Assembly (NCBI RefSeq): GCF_000316665.1
Contig: NC_019678.1
Location: 7,473,001 to 7,537,000, forward strand
DNA from: Rivularia sp. PCC 7116
Lineage (GTDB): Bacteria > Cyanobacteriota > Cyanobacteriia > Cyanobacteriales > Nostocaceae
DNA: 64,000 nucleotides
Direction of reading: 5' to 3'
The notes beneath the pieces were generated by a model, which worked only from the letters and a program-made list of their open reading frames with translations, did not search any database and was not told the DNA's origin. Positions 9,878-18,900 of this stretch are shown piece by piece. Each line of letters starts with the position of its first letter. Position 1 is the stretch's first letter. Made by a program: the position numbers and the translations under genes.

Positions 9878-10768
9878 ATGCTGATGTCGGAGGCACAATC
9901 GCCACTGACACTTCCCCCCAAGGAACTTTTGTCCCCACCCGGTGGTTTCAATCCGACTCTGCTAATGTTTTTAGCGGCTATTGGAATTGTAATTATATCT
10001 GTACTTGGTTATTGGGTTTGGCAATGGCCGCAATGGATATGCTTTTGTATGAATATCCTTGCTTTGCATATCTCTGGTACGGTAATTCACGATGCTTGCC
10101 ACCAGTCTGCTCATAGCAATCGGACAATTAACGCTCTGATGGGACATGTTAGTGCCTTGATGCTTGTTTTCGCATTTCCAGTATTTACGCGAGTGCATTT
10201 ACAACATCATGGAAATGTAAACGATCCAGAAAAAGATCCAGACCATTACGTTTCTACAGGTGGTCCTTTATGGTTGATTGCGGTTCGCTTTTTCTACCAT
10301 GAGATATTTTTCTTCAAACGTCGTTTATGGCGCAACAATGAACTTTTTGAATGGCTGATAAGTCGCCTTATAGTCATAGCTATTGTTATTGTTTCGATCA
10401 AATTCAATTTTCTAAGCTACATTCTTAATTTTTGGTTTGTACCCTCGGGTATCGTTGGTTTGGCATTAGGCTTATTTTTCGACTATTTGCCCCATCGTCC
10501 ATTTGTAGAACGCAATCGCTGGAAAAATGCTAGAGTTTACGCCAGTCCGATTCTGAATATCTTAATTTTGGGTCAGAATTATCATTTGATTCATCATTTA
10601 TGGCCTTCTATCGCTTGGTACAACTATCAACCTACATACCGGTTGATGAAGCCCCTTTTGGATGAAAAAGAATGCCACCAATCATTAGGCTTGCTCAAGA
10701 AAAAAGATTTTCTTGAATTCATGTATGACCTAGTTTTAGGAATTCGTTTTCACCCGAAGAAAGAATAG
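9878..10768 (+). CDS. crtR: Beta-carotene hydroxylase (CrtR type)
   Basis: This membrane di-iron hydroxylase of the fatty-acid-desaturase superfamily is about 296 residues long. In cyanobacteria CrtR adds 3-hydroxyl groups to beta-carotene and related carotenoids, giving zeaxanthin-type pigments. Three histidine clusters are visible: HDACHQSAH, HLQHHG and, near the C terminus, QNYHLIHHLWP, with DYLPHRPF between. Several hydrophobic spans surround them. I start at the ATG at 9878 because AAGGAG lies six bases upstream; a GTG at 9836 would add 14 unconserved-looking residues. The alternative of a ketolase (CrtW) is less likely from the motifs. Confidence 0.9.
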   Translation: MLMSEAQSPLTLPPKELLSPPGGFNPTLLMFLAAIGIVIISVLGYWVWQWPQWICFCMNILALHISGTVIHDACHQSAHSNRTINALMGHVSALMLVFAFPVFTRVHLQHHGNVNDPEKDPDHYVSTGGPLWLIAVRFFYHEIFFFKRRLWRNNELFEWLISRLIVIAIVIVSIKFNFLSYILNFWFVPSGIVGLALGLFFDYLPHRPFVERNRWKNARVYASPILNILILGQNYHLIHHLWPSIAWYNYQPTYRLMKPLLDEKECHQSLGLLKKKDFLEFMYDLVLGIRFHPKKE

Positions 10769-10769
10769 G

Positions 10770-10918
10770 TAGTGGGTAATGGGTAATGGGTAATGGGTAA
10801 TGGAAGATAAAGAGGTAGGGTAGGAGAGGAAAAAGAAAAGCTAAAAATTTGAATTATTTAGTTCTCAATTCTCCATGCCCCATGCCCCATGCCCATGCCC
10901 CATGCCCCATGCCCAATT
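10770..10918. repeat. STRR heptamer repeats (TAATGGG and CCCCATG types)
   Basis: Four TAATGGG-type heptamers at 10772-10804 and six to seven ATGCCCC-type units at 10873-10918 fill most of the gap behind crtR. Both are typical low-complexity STRR tracts of filamentous cyanobacteria. Confidence 0.85.
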
Positions 10919-10926
10919 ACCAATTA

Positions 10927-11211
10927 CTAAATGTCACTAGATATACTTAAAGCCTGTATAATTTCAGTATGAGCGGTGAATTGCAATCTGTTTAGAGATT
11001 CGGTGAAAAATACAAAACCTTTGTAGGCTGTTGCATATTTATAAATCTTGGTGAAAAACCCTTCCGCTGTTTCAACTACGAGCGGTTCTTCACTTTTTGA
11101 GACAATTATCATAAAATCTTCCGATTTTATCCGAACTCCGGTACCTTTATCGGTGAAAACTCTTCCAGCCATAGCTGTAGATTGAGTTGTGTCATAACTG
11201 TCAAACTTCAT
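10927..11211 (-). CDS. Conserved-looking small protein of unknown function
   Basis: This 94-residue protein has no family that I recognise. It is soluble-looking, with alternating short beta-like segments (GVRIKSEDFMIIVSK, PLVVETAEGFFTKIY) and no signal peptide, transmembrane helix or cysteine. The start is the ATG at 11211. It lies 37 bp downstream of aroH on the same strand, so the two may be co-transcribed. Good composition and an intact frame next to a housekeeping gene support a real gene; the function is unknown. Confidence 0.6.
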   Translation of the reverse strand: MKFDSYDTTQSTAMAGRVFTDKGTGVRIKSEDFMIIVSKSEEPLVVETAEGFFTKIYKYATAYKGFVFFTESLNRLQFTAHTEIIQALSISSDI

Positions 11212-11248
11212 AGTTTTTTAAGTATTTTCACATAGAATTGCGTTTATT

Positions 11249-11665
11249 CTACACTTTTGATTCTATTGTTGACTGTGATGCTTGTAACGGCTGGGGTGAA
11301 TTCCAGTCAGGACGAAGTTTAGACGCGTTACGTAAATAAATATGGCTTATGCTAGTAGAAGATTTCATATAAGCATGGATTAAAATCCGGATGCACTTTT
11401 CTAAGCTTCCCCGAACGTACATTTGCTGTACGTCTATCATTGGCACATTATTCCAATGGGGACGATGACGAGCTACCGCTGCGGGGAAAATAGCATCTAA
11501 ATCGGGTGTAACCGAAAAGGTGACGCTAATCATATCTGTTGGGTGCAGTTGATTGCGTTCTTCAAGTTCGTCGAGTATTTCCATTACCGCTTCTTGCATC
11601 GCTTCAACTGTATTCTCTGAAACAGTTGTCGCTCCCCGAATTGCCTGCATTCGCCCTTTCTCCAC
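11249..11665 (-). CDS. aroH: Chorismate mutase, AroH class
   Basis: This 138-residue protein matches the trimeric AroH-type (Bacillus-like) chorismate mutase, which rearranges chorismate to prephenate for phenylalanine and tyrosine synthesis. Diagnostic segments are AIRGATTV with the active-site Arg near residue 10, SVTPDLDAIFPA near 50-60 and QQMYVRGSLEKCIR with the second catalytic Arg near 86. The start is GTG at 11665: a perfect AGGAGG at 11674-11679 lies eight bases upstream. The family's usual length is 120-130 residues. Confidence 0.94.
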   Translation of the reverse strand: MEKGRMQAIRGATTVSENTVEAMQEAVMEILDELEERNQLHPTDMISVTFSVTPDLDAIFPAAVARHRPHWNNVPMIDVQQMYVRGSLEKCIRILIHAYMKSSTSISHIYLRNASKLRPDWNSPQPLQASQSTIESKV

Positions 11666-11800
11666 GTAAAAATCCTCCTAAATTTAATATTGGTCATTAG
11701 TCATTATTCACCAGCTTTGGGTAAAGGACAATTGACCAACATACAAATCACTGTTTTTTGGCTTTGCGTTACTTCATAGCTCCAGTTGTGGGAATAATTT

Positions 11801-12622
11801 TTACGGGCGATACAGCCATAGGGGTAAACCACTGGTCGATAATTCAAATTCCACCCAATCAATTTGAGATGCAAGACCGCGAGTTTTAAGTTTGTTACCA
11901 GGTAAAATTTTGCTATACCAGGGTTTGGGTTCTTCGAGGGTATAAACCTCAGTTTTTTCTGGATCTAGATTTACCAACTCGGCAGCCCAGCGACGAGCAT
12001 CTTCTTCTGTTCCGAGCTTGTCTACCACTCCTAATTCTAAAGCTTGCTCTCCGGTGAAAATTCTACCGTCAGCGAAGGTTTTGACTTTTTCCGGTGTTAA
12101 ATTACGTCCCTCTGCCACTGTTTGCACAAATTGTTGATAACTTGTATCGATCAATTCTTGCAGAATGGTTTGTTCGCTCTCAGTCAGTTCTCTATCAAAA
12201 GACAAAATATCTTTATAGGGACCGGATTTTATTACCTTAAAAGAAACACCAATTTTATCTAATAGGCGTTGCAAATTGTTTCCGCGCAAAATTACGCCGA
12301 TACTTCCTGTAATCGTTCCGGGATTAGCCATAATATGTTCCGCTCCCATGCCGATATAAACACCCCCAGAAGCAGATATATTGCCAAAACTAGCAATAAT
12401 CTTCATCTTTTCGCGCAAACGCTTTAGGGCGCTGTAGATTTCTTGAGAATCTCCTACCGTACCACCAGGGCTGTCAATTCTTAATAGTAGAGCTGGAAAT
12501 TTCTTCTCTTCTACAGTTTTTAGGGCTTCCAGAACTCTTTTGCGAGTGCTACCTGCTATTGCCCCAGTCACTTCTATTTTGGCAATTTGCTTGCGAAACT
12601 TTGATTTAAAAGGCCAAACCAT
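11801..12622 (-). CDS. sppA: Signal peptide peptidase SppA, short form
   Basis: This 273-residue S49-family serine protease resembles the 36-kDa type SppA, which degrades cleaved signal peptides in the membrane. SPGGTVGDSQEIYSAL near residues 50-65 is the S49 signature, NISASGGVYIGMGA near 81-94 contains the nucleophile Ser, and KSGPYKDILS near 131-140 supplies the general-base Lys. Residues GTITGSIGV follow the nucleophile region as expected. No clear N-terminal membrane anchor is present, so membrane association is uncertain. Cyanobacteria often have two S49 paralogues; which one this is cannot be told. Confidence 0.93.
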   Translation of the reverse strand: MVWPFKSKFRKQIAKIEVTGAIAGSTRKRVLEALKTVEEKKFPALLLRIDSPGGTVGDSQEIYSALKRLREKMKIIASFGNISASGGVYIGMGAEHIMANPGTITGSIGVILRGNNLQRLLDKIGVSFKVIKSGPYKDILSFDRELTESEQTILQELIDTSYQQFVQTVAEGRNLTPEKVKTFADGRIFTGEQALELGVVDKLGTEEDARRWAAELVNLDPEKTEVYTLEEPKPWYSKILPGNKLKTRGLASQIDWVEFELSTSGLPLWLYRP

Positions 12623-13000
12623 GAGCAGTATCGAACCATTAGATTACTTATATTGATTTAAAACATTAACTTTAATTTACAAATGCGTAAAGCATCCACT
12701 GTTAAAAAAACCAAGCAGATGCAAAAACGTTAGCTAATCTTAATAAATTTTTATGTATGTAAATATATTTTAGTTTTCTCAAAAAAGTTTGTTGCTCTCA
12801 TATAATTTTGCGACCAAAGAAACTTTTATCATTAAGCTTCTAGTATTGTAAAACTGATTTGTGACAATTCATCATGATTTAGTTCTTGAACGTAATGAAT
12901 AGACGTGTAATTTTTCATCAACTTGAAAATTACACTGTTCCAAATTTGAGATCGGCTCCAATAAGTTTCATAACCTCTCTCACAATATACAATGTGTTGC
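12623..13000. other. Intergenic region, no gene seen
   Basis: This gap is AT-rich. A 79-codon plus-strand frame across 12886-13125 runs into the oppositely coded small membrane protein gene and has no recognisable content. No repeat or RNA gene was found. Confidence 0.4.
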
Positions 13001-13312
13001 TTAAGAATCTAACCGTAAGATTTGACATCGGTAGTATACATAAGTGTCAAAAAGCGCCCCGACGAAGCTACAGGTTAAGCAAATCACAAATAACCCTTCC
13101 ATTGGCATACCGTTACCAAAAGTAGCTAGGAATTGAGATATTTGAGTCGCGATTATTGTAGTCAGACCTTCTAAGCCCGGAAGCAAGCTTGCAAGGGACA
13201 AAATTAGCAATCCCGCACCGAAAAATAATATTGGAGCAAAGAAACTAAAAATAATCGACAGAAGTAGAGAGCGAAGAAAGTTTGTAAACAAGGTCATAGG
13301 AAGAAGTTCCAT
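13001..13312 (-). CDS. Small membrane protein of unknown function
   Basis: This protein is about 103 residues if started at the ATG at 13312; a TTG five codons upstream is less likely. It has three hydrophobic segments: about residues 10-40 (SIIFSFFAPILFFGAGLLIL), a central amphipathic stretch with LPGLEGLTTIIATQISQFL, and a C-terminal helix (LFVICLTCSFVGALFD). No catalytic motif is visible. It looks like an integral membrane protein of the kind conserved in cyanobacteria, but I cannot name a family. Confidence 0.6.
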   Translation of the reverse strand: MELLPMTLFTNFLRSLLLSIIFSFFAPILFFGAGLLILSLASLLPGLEGLTTIIATQISQFLATFGNGMPMEGLFVICLTCSFVGALFDTYVYYRCQILRLDS

Positions 13313-13327
13313 GATGATGATTAACAA

Positions 13328-13970
13328 CAGCTGGTATCCGTCACTTTCTACAATAAGCGCAATTGCCTTATAGCAGACCGCATTTAAAGAATCTTAAGTT
13401 TTAATTAAAATATGTTCATAGAATTTTCGGCAAAGATTTTTTATTTAAAATCGTATTAATTTCAGAAAAATTACAATATATTAGTACTTACAGCCATACT
13501 ACATCATCCTTGTAGTTCATAAATTCAGTTAATAACTGTTTCTATTTATGAGAGTATTTTTTTACTTAAGTTAATATCAAGCACTTGAATACGAAGCGCG
13601 CTCCTGCGACTTGTAAATTTTGTCACCTTTTTTTGTTAAGGCTTTTTGCGAAACCGGAAATATGTAGTTTTCATAGGTTTGCTTGTGGCGTTCAGCTATA
13701 CTACCTCTATCCCCGCTAGTAGTCTGTCCCATAAAATTAACCTGTAGGGTAGGGATGCCTGAAAGGGAAAGAGGTAGTGAGAAAAGCTTTCTGGTTTCTA
13801 CGATACATTCCTCTAATTCAATGAGAAAGACCATTAAGTACTAAAGTAATAAAAATTCTGGATCGACCTTATTCTGTAGGAGAGCAGTAGTAATCGTTCG
13901 CTGTTTTCACCTTTTATGGATATCTTTCGCTATTATGACGGCAATTACGGTAGTTAATTAAAAATTAATT
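13328..13970. other. Long intergenic region, no supported gene
   Basis: This 643-bp gap precedes the MlaE gene. A minus-strand frame of 85 codons (13577-13834) is present but its composition is irregular and it has no recognisable motif. The remainder is AT-rich. It presumably holds the promoter of the MlaE-DUF3119 pair. Confidence 0.4.
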
Positions 13971-14768
13971 GTGGGTCAAGCAACATCTAAATCCAGTTTG
14001 GGAGCATGGAGTCAGCGATTGTTGGCTGCGCTTTTTTTGATTGGACAAGTAATAATTCATTTATTCCAAGTAAAAATTCATCGGCGCAATACTTTAGAAC
14101 AAATGGCTGCGGTGGGACCTGACTCACTATTTATTGCCTTAGTTACGGCTGTATTCGTAGGTGCGGTATTTACAATTCAGGTTGCACGAGAGTTTATTAA
14201 TTTTGGTGCAGGAAACGCTGTAGGAGGAGTATTAGCTGTAGCTTTAACGCGAGAACTTTCTCCCGTACTCACGGCAGTTGTTCTAGCAGGACGAGTTGGT
14301 TCGGCTTTTGCTGCTGAGATTGGTACTATGCGGGTGACAGAGCAGATTGATGCTTTATTAATGTTAAAAACTGACCCCATAGACTATTTAGTTATTCCTC
14401 GGGTGCTGGCTTGCTGCTTAATGCTGCCGATTTTGACTTTATTGTCTTTAGTCACGGGTATGGCAGGAGGATTGGTAATTGCTACAAATTTTTATAATTT
14501 ATCGGATGTTCAGTTTTTAGATTCGGCACGTAATTTTTTGGGAGTCTGGGATATTTTAAGCGCGATGATTAAAGCTCTTTGTTTCGGGCTTCTAGTCGCG
14601 GTTATTGGCTGTAACTGGGGATTAACCACCACTGGTGGAGCAAAAGGTGTAGGTCAATCCACCACAACAGCAGTAGTTACAGCTTTATTGATTATATTTA
14701 TTGCTAATTTCTTTCTTTCTTGGTTGATGTTCCAAGGTACTGGAGGAGCTTTGCTGCAAGGTTTTTAG
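13971..14768 (+). CDS. mlaE: MlaE-family ABC transporter permease
   Basis: This 265-residue polytopic membrane protein belongs to the MlaE/YrbE permease family, which moves phospholipids between inner and outer membranes with an MlaF-type ATPase and an MCE protein. The conserved ALTRELSPVLTAVVLAGRVGSAFAAEIGTM-like core spans about residues 85-125 and reads with no gaps; five or six hydrophobic helices follow. The start is GTG at 13971. No MlaF or MCE gene is adjacent. The downstream DUF3119, DUF3086 and plsY genes make a lipid-envelope role plausible. Confidence 0.92.
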   Translation: MGQATSKSSLGAWSQRLLAALFLIGQVIIHLFQVKIHRRNTLEQMAAVGPDSLFIALVTAVFVGAVFTIQVAREFINFGAGNAVGGVLAVALTRELSPVLTAVVLAGRVGSAFAAEIGTMRVTEQIDALLMLKTDPIDYLVIPRVLACCLMLPILTLLSLVTGMAGGLVIATNFYNLSDVQFLDSARNFLGVWDILSAMIKALCFGLLVAVIGCNWGLTTTGGAKGVGQSTTTAVVTALLIIFIANFFLSWLMFQGTGGALLQGF

Positions 14769-14874
14769 GTTATCTCAATCAAAGTTAGAAATTCGTTATT
14801 GATAAGAAGGCTACTGGTAACTGGTTGCTTCTAAAATAAGGATAATGTCTGTTTAGAAAAAGTTATTTTATATA

Positions 14875-15273
14875 GTGACTAGCTCATTAGCTTCCAAATC
14901 AACATCTACTGTAGAACTCAAACCTAGCTACAACATACCTGTAGTATTGATAGTTGGGTCGATTATATGTTTGACCATCGGACAACCAGTAGCTGGAGCA
15001 ATTGTTGGATTGTTTGGCTTATTTCTTATGTACCAAGCAGTAACATTGCGTTTGCAGTTTACCGCCACCGATTTAGACCTTGTTAGAGGCGAGGATTTGC
15101 TGCGTCGTTTTCCTTACAGTGAGTGGCAAAATTGGCGTATCTTTTGGAATGTAATTCCTATTTTGTTTTACTTTAAAGAAATCAAAAGTATTCATTTTCT
15201 ACCAATTTTGTTTGACCCTAAAACCCTCAAAGCTTGTTTGGAAGAACGCTGTCCAAGAGTTGATTCAGATTAG
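14875..15273 (+). CDS. DUF3119 family protein
   Basis: This 132-residue protein matches the cyanobacterial/plastid DUF3119 family. It has two adjacent transmembrane helices (about residues 24-60) followed by a PH-like region with TDLDLVRGEDLLRRFPYSEWQNW and ending in LFDPKTLKACLEERCP. The start is GTG at 14875. It sits 106 bp behind the MlaE permease and before DUF3086 and plsY. Function is unknown; the company suggests membrane lipid homeostasis. Confidence 0.85.
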   Translation: MTSSLASKSTSTVELKPSYNIPVVLIVGSIICLTIGQPVAGAIVGLFGLFLMYQAVTLRLQFTATDLDLVRGEDLLRRFPYSEWQNWRIFWNVIPILFYFKEIKSIHFLPILFDPKTLKACLEERCPRVDSD

Positions 15274-15321
15274 GGATTTAAAGTTAGGAGATTGGATTGA
15301 GGATTTAAGCATAAAAAATTA

Positions 15322-15464
15322 GGCGTTGCTCAATTGAAATATGAATTTATTATTACTATCTAAGGTTAGCCCCTTAAATCCCCTAAAGTTAGGGGACTTT
15401 AAATTTCATTTCTTCCCCAAAATTGGGGGTTGGGGCGCTATTCATACTTTTAATCAGCAACGCC
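15322..15464 (+). mobile_element. 143-bp MITE-like element, family A, copy 1
   Basis: The element begins GGCGTTGCT and ends AGCAACGCC, with imperfect inverted ends of about 25 bp (both continue to ATGAAT / ATTCAT). A second copy of identical length lies inverted at 50605-50747. The flanks are AAAAATTA on the left and TAAAATTA on the right, a possible 8-bp target duplication with one mismatch. The interior holds two G/C-run hairpin arms. It encodes no protein; the 70-codon frame across it is fortuitous. Confidence 0.8.
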
Positions 15465-15642
15465 TAAAATTAATTCCTCTTATTCTTGTCTCCTCAAATC
15501 TCCTGACTTCAGATACTCATCAATTAGTGTCTAAATTAGCTGGTAAAATGTAGAGTCAACACTTTATACTTGATACTCATATTGAAATTTGTAAAGATGG
15601 CGTGTTTTTCATCGCCCTATTTTTTAAGGACTTGGATTGATT

Positions 15643-16896
15643 ATGAACCAAGACGACAATTATAAAGAAGAACAATTACAAGAAGAAAGTAATACAGTTG
15701 AGCAAACAGAGAATTCTTTGTCCCAGTCTTCGGTTGAACAATCGCGATCGCCAGTTCTTACAGTAGAAAATTCATCAAACTCAGTTTCCTTTCCTATGGC
15801 GAATTCAAGTGAAAACACTAATGCCGAAGGTTCAATACTAAACCCGGAATCAGTTGATAATTCTCCGGAATATAACCTCGCGGCTCAGAGAGTAGCACAG
15901 TTACAACGTACTGAAGAATCTTTAAAAGAAGAAATATCCAATTTACAAGCATCTTACAAAACTCTTCAGGCTGAAGTCGGTAATACTCAAAAAGCGCTTT
16001 CTAAAATGACCCAAGAAGCGCTGTCGGAATTAGAACAACGCAAACAAACTCTATTAATTTCGATTGAGCAACTCGAACGCCGTCAAGAACGTATTCGCAA
16101 TGAAATGCGAACTACTTTCGCCGGAGCTTCTCAAGAATTAGCAATTAGGGTACAAGGTTTTAAGGATTATTTGACTGGCAGCCTACAAGATTTAGCTGCT
16201 GCTGCCGAACAGTTAGAATTAGTGCCACCAACAAAACTCGAACCTCCAAAAACTTCTGCTAGGGAAGTTGAGCCAGACGATGAATTCGATGATGAGTTTG
16301 ACGATGAAGATGAATACGAAGAACGTGGAGGTTCCGATTTTGGTCGGGGGCAGTTTCAAGATACCACAAGAAAAATTCGCCAGTTAATAGACCAGTACCG
16401 TACCAAACCAGATTATTACGGGCCACCGTGGCAATTAAGACGCACCTTTGAACCAGTTCATGCCGAACGAGTTTCTAATTGGTTCTTTAAGCAAGCAGGA
16501 AGAGGTGCTTTGAGAACAATGGGTAGCAGGCTGCAAAATACACTGATTGCTTCAGCAATTATATCTGTATTGCATTCTTTATATGGCAATCGCGTTCGTA
16601 CTTTGGTTTTAGCAAATTCGCCGGAACGTTTGGGAGAGTGGCGACGCGGCTTACAAGATTGCTTGGGAATTGGTCGTCCGGATTTCGGTCCCGATAGAGG
16701 TTTGGCGTTATTTGAAACACCATCGGCTGTTGCCCAAAAAGCAGAGCGTTTGGTAAAAGCCGGTTTGCAACCGCTTATCATTATCGATGATTCCGAAGAA
16801 CAAATTAATGTCGGATTGTTGCAATTCCCCTTATGGTTGGCTTTTGCTCCCGACCCCAAGATGATGAGAGACTATTATGAGGATGAATTTTTCTAA
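15643..16896 (+). CDS. DUF3086 domain protein with coiled coil
   Basis: This 417-residue protein belongs to the cyanobacterial DUF3086 family. The first 80 residues are Ser/Asn/Glu-rich and disordered. Residues of about 85-165 form a long coiled coil (QLQRTEESLKEEISNLQ and beyond). Then comes a very acidic linker near 210-225 (DDEFDDEFDDEDEYEE), and a C-terminal DUF3086 domain with NSPERLGEWRRGLQDCLG and PLIIIDDSEEQI. I start at the ATG at 15643; a TTG two codons earlier sits closer to AAGGA. It precedes plsY. The function is not established. Confidence 0.85.
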   Translation: MNQDDNYKEEQLQEESNTVEQTENSLSQSSVEQSRSPVLTVENSSNSVSFPMANSSENTNAEGSILNPESVDNSPEYNLAAQRVAQLQRTEESLKEEISNLQASYKTLQAEVGNTQKALSKMTQEALSELEQRKQTLLISIEQLERRQERIRNEMRTTFAGASQELAIRVQGFKDYLTGSLQDLAAAAEQLELVPPTKLEPPKTSAREVEPDDEFDDEFDDEDEYEERGGSDFGRGQFQDTTRKIRQLIDQYRTKPDYYGPPWQLRRTFEPVHAERVSNWFFKQAGRGALRTMGSRLQNTLIASAIISVLHSLYGNRVRTLVLANSPERLGEWRRGLQDCLGIGRPDFGPDRGLALFETPSAVAQKAERLVKAGLQPLIIIDDSEEQINVGLLQFPLWLAFAPDPKMMRDYYEDEFF

Positions 16897-17081
16897 ATAT
16901 TGTTAGTTGTTGGTTGTTAGTTGTTTTTCGCTGTGTAAACCACTTTATTACTAAGAGCATCTAGCTCGGTTATAATAGCAAGCTTTCCACCTTCGACTAC
17001 TTTTAATTCCACTTGCCTATTTAGAAATACAATATCCACCAACAACTATCTACTAACTACTAACTACTAACTTCTTAAAAT
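16897..17081. repeat. STRR heptamers flanking the DUF3086-plsY gap
   Basis: TTAGTTG-type heptamers lie at 16902-16924 and CTAACTA-type units at 17048-17072. They are complementary in type and could pair in the transcript. Confidence 0.7.
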
Positions 17082-17780
17082 ATGACTACTTGGTTAAGTT
17101 TGTGTGGAGCAATTTTAGTCGCAGCTTATGTTTTGGGTTCTATGCCCACGGGTTATACGCTCGTAAAGCTGTTAAAGGGAATTGATATTCGAGAAGTTGG
17201 TTCGGGTTCAACTGGTGCAACTAATGTCTTAAGAACTTTAGGTAAAGGTCCTGGTGCATTTGTTTTACTGATTGACAGCTTGAAAGGAGTCTTATCAATA
17301 TTTCTAGCTTACTGGTTGTTTACCTTCTCATCCAATAATAATTTAATTCCGGCAACAGTTAATATCGAAATTTGGCAGCCCATTATGGTTACTTTGGTGG
17401 GTTTAGCAGCCATAATCGGACACAGTAAATCAATCTTTTTGGGATTCAAGGGTGGTAAATCCGTTGCTACTAGTTTAGGAATCTTGTTAGCCATGAATTG
17501 GCAAATTGGTTTATCAACACTTGGCATATTTCTCGTAGTTGTCGCGATTTCGCGGATTGTATCCCTAAGTTCCGTTTGTGGCGCGATCGCAGTTTCAATT
17601 TTGATGATTTTATTTGGGCAACCTTTACCTTATATATTGTTTGCTATGGTTGGTGGTTTGTATGTAGTTATCCGTCACCGCAGCAATATTGAACGGATAT
17701 TAGCAGGTACCGAACCGAAATTAGGACAGAAAGCAACGGTGGAAGCAGAAGCCGAGCAGACTGTTGGTTCTGCTAGTTAA
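17082..17780 (+). CDS. plsY: Acyl-phosphate glycerol-3-phosphate acyltransferase
   Basis: This 232-residue integral membrane enzyme transfers the acyl group from acyl-phosphate to glycerol-3-phosphate, the first step of phospholipid synthesis. PlsY motifs are all present: the VGSGSTGATNVLR loop near residues 38-50 (Ser replaces the more usual Asn), GHSKSIFLGFKGGKSVAT near 111-128, and the late RHRSNIERIL segment near 203-212. Five hydrophobic helices fit the known topology. The C-terminal 20 residues are extra. Confidence 0.95.
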   Translation: MTTWLSLCGAILVAAYVLGSMPTGYTLVKLLKGIDIREVGSGSTGATNVLRTLGKGPGAFVLLIDSLKGVLSIFLAYWLFTFSSNNNLIPATVNIEIWQPIMVTLVGLAAIIGHSKSIFLGFKGGKSVATSLGILLAMNWQIGLSTLGIFLVVVAISRIVSLSSVCGAIAVSILMILFGQPLPYILFAMVGGLYVVIRHRSNIERILAGTEPKLGQKATVEAEAEQTVGSAS

Positions 17781-18015
17781 ATTTTTGGATTGTGCGAAAA
17801 AATAAATAATCTATTTTCGCCATGAATAAAAGTTATGGAAACGTAGCGGTGCTGCGTCTCTAAATCTTGCTGTTATCGATAAAACATATGGCTTTCTGGA
17901 AATGGGCTACCAAGCTCTGTTATTTATGTGTAAGTTGAATAAAAAAGGAGAAACAAGATATTTTTTAATACCCTGCTCTCCCTAAAAAAGTAATTATTTA
18001 TGATTTCAAAGCCTG

Positions 18016-18867
18016 TTATTTACGAATATACAGAAAACTTTGTCCGGAACGTTCTACTTCTTCAAAACCCTGAGTTCGCAGATTACGACGCAGCGCGTTC
18101 GCATTAGAAAGTCCCAACATATCTGGATGTACTTCAACTAAAAGTTTGCTAACGGTAGATAGGTTTGCAAAACTTAATAGTTTGCCTTCACTACCTTGGA
18201 CATCCATAATCAAAACTGTGGGTTTAATACGCGCAATCTCGTCATTGAGGGGCTTAACGGCAACTTCATAAGGAACAGTTTTATCATCAGCTGGCTTGAA
18301 TGCTGAGGAGCGCGAAAAATGTTCGGAAACATGAAAAGTGCAAGTATCATGTGTTTCATCAAGCATACACATATTGATTTCGGGTTTCACATCATTAAGC
18401 GCGTAGTTTTCCCGAATTAAAGATTCAAGTACGGGATTAGCTTCATAAGAATAAACTCTCTCGCCGCCAATTTTCAAAGCGCAGGCGATCGCCAACATGC
18501 CAATTCCACCGCCAAGTTCCATCACGATGTCGTCAGGTTCAAGCCGATGGATTAACAAACGACGTTCCTCGCGGGTATGTCTTCCATCAATCAGCTTCTT
18601 TACTTGAAACGGAGTCATTCTCGGATCGATCTTCATCCGGACACCGTTTACAGTTACCACAGTGCCATATGCTTCTGAAGAAACTGTTTGTTCTGCTGAT
18701 GGTCGCTGTTGGCGATAACCAGTTTGTATTTTATTGTAAAGTCCGGGTGTGGTTTTTTCCCAAGCAGTCAGAAAATTCCACCAAACACGTTTAGCTTGCA
18801 GCTTCATGTGTCTTGCCATCAAAGCATTATCCCACCAGTAGGAACGTAACGTATTATAAATGCTCAT
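18016..18867 (-). CDS. FkbM-family SAM-dependent methyltransferase
   Basis: This 283-residue protein has an N-terminal basic region of about 75 residues and then a class I methyltransferase domain. Motif I is VMELGGGIGMLAIACA near residue 117, acidic motif II is YSYEANPVLESLIRENYALN, and LIMDVQGSEGKLL with its DVxGxE is the FkbM signature. FkbM enzymes methylate hydroxyls of sugars, lipids or natural products. It lies 33 bp downstream of the CmoA-like gene on the same strand, so they are probably an operon. Substrate is unknown. Confidence 0.85.
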   Translation of the reverse strand: MSIYNTLRSYWWDNALMARHMKLQAKRVWWNFLTAWEKTTPGLYNKIQTGYRQQRPSAEQTVSSEAYGTVVTVNGVRMKIDPRMTPFQVKKLIDGRHTREERRLLIHRLEPDDIVMELGGGIGMLAIACALKIGGERVYSYEANPVLESLIRENYALNDVKPEINMCMLDETHDTCTFHVSEHFSRSSAFKPADDKTVPYEVAVKPLNDEIARIKPTVLIMDVQGSEGKLLSFANLSTVSKLLVEVHPDMLGLSNANALRRNLRTQGFEEVERSGQSFLYIRK

Positions 18868-18900
18868 AATTGCGAATATTTAAACTTAGAATCTCAAATC

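Noticed and set aside
12886-13125. Plus-strand frame of 79 codons
   Set aside because: It overlaps the small membrane protein gene on the other strand; amino acid composition is not protein-like.
13577-13834. Minus-strand frame of 85 codons before the MlaE gene
   Set aside because: Composition is irregular, no motif is recognisable, no convincing ribosome binding site is visible, and the sequence looks like dispersed intergenic DNA.
15341-15553. Plus-strand frame of 70 codons
   Set aside because: Most of it lies inside the 143-bp MITE, whose other copy is not coding in the same way.
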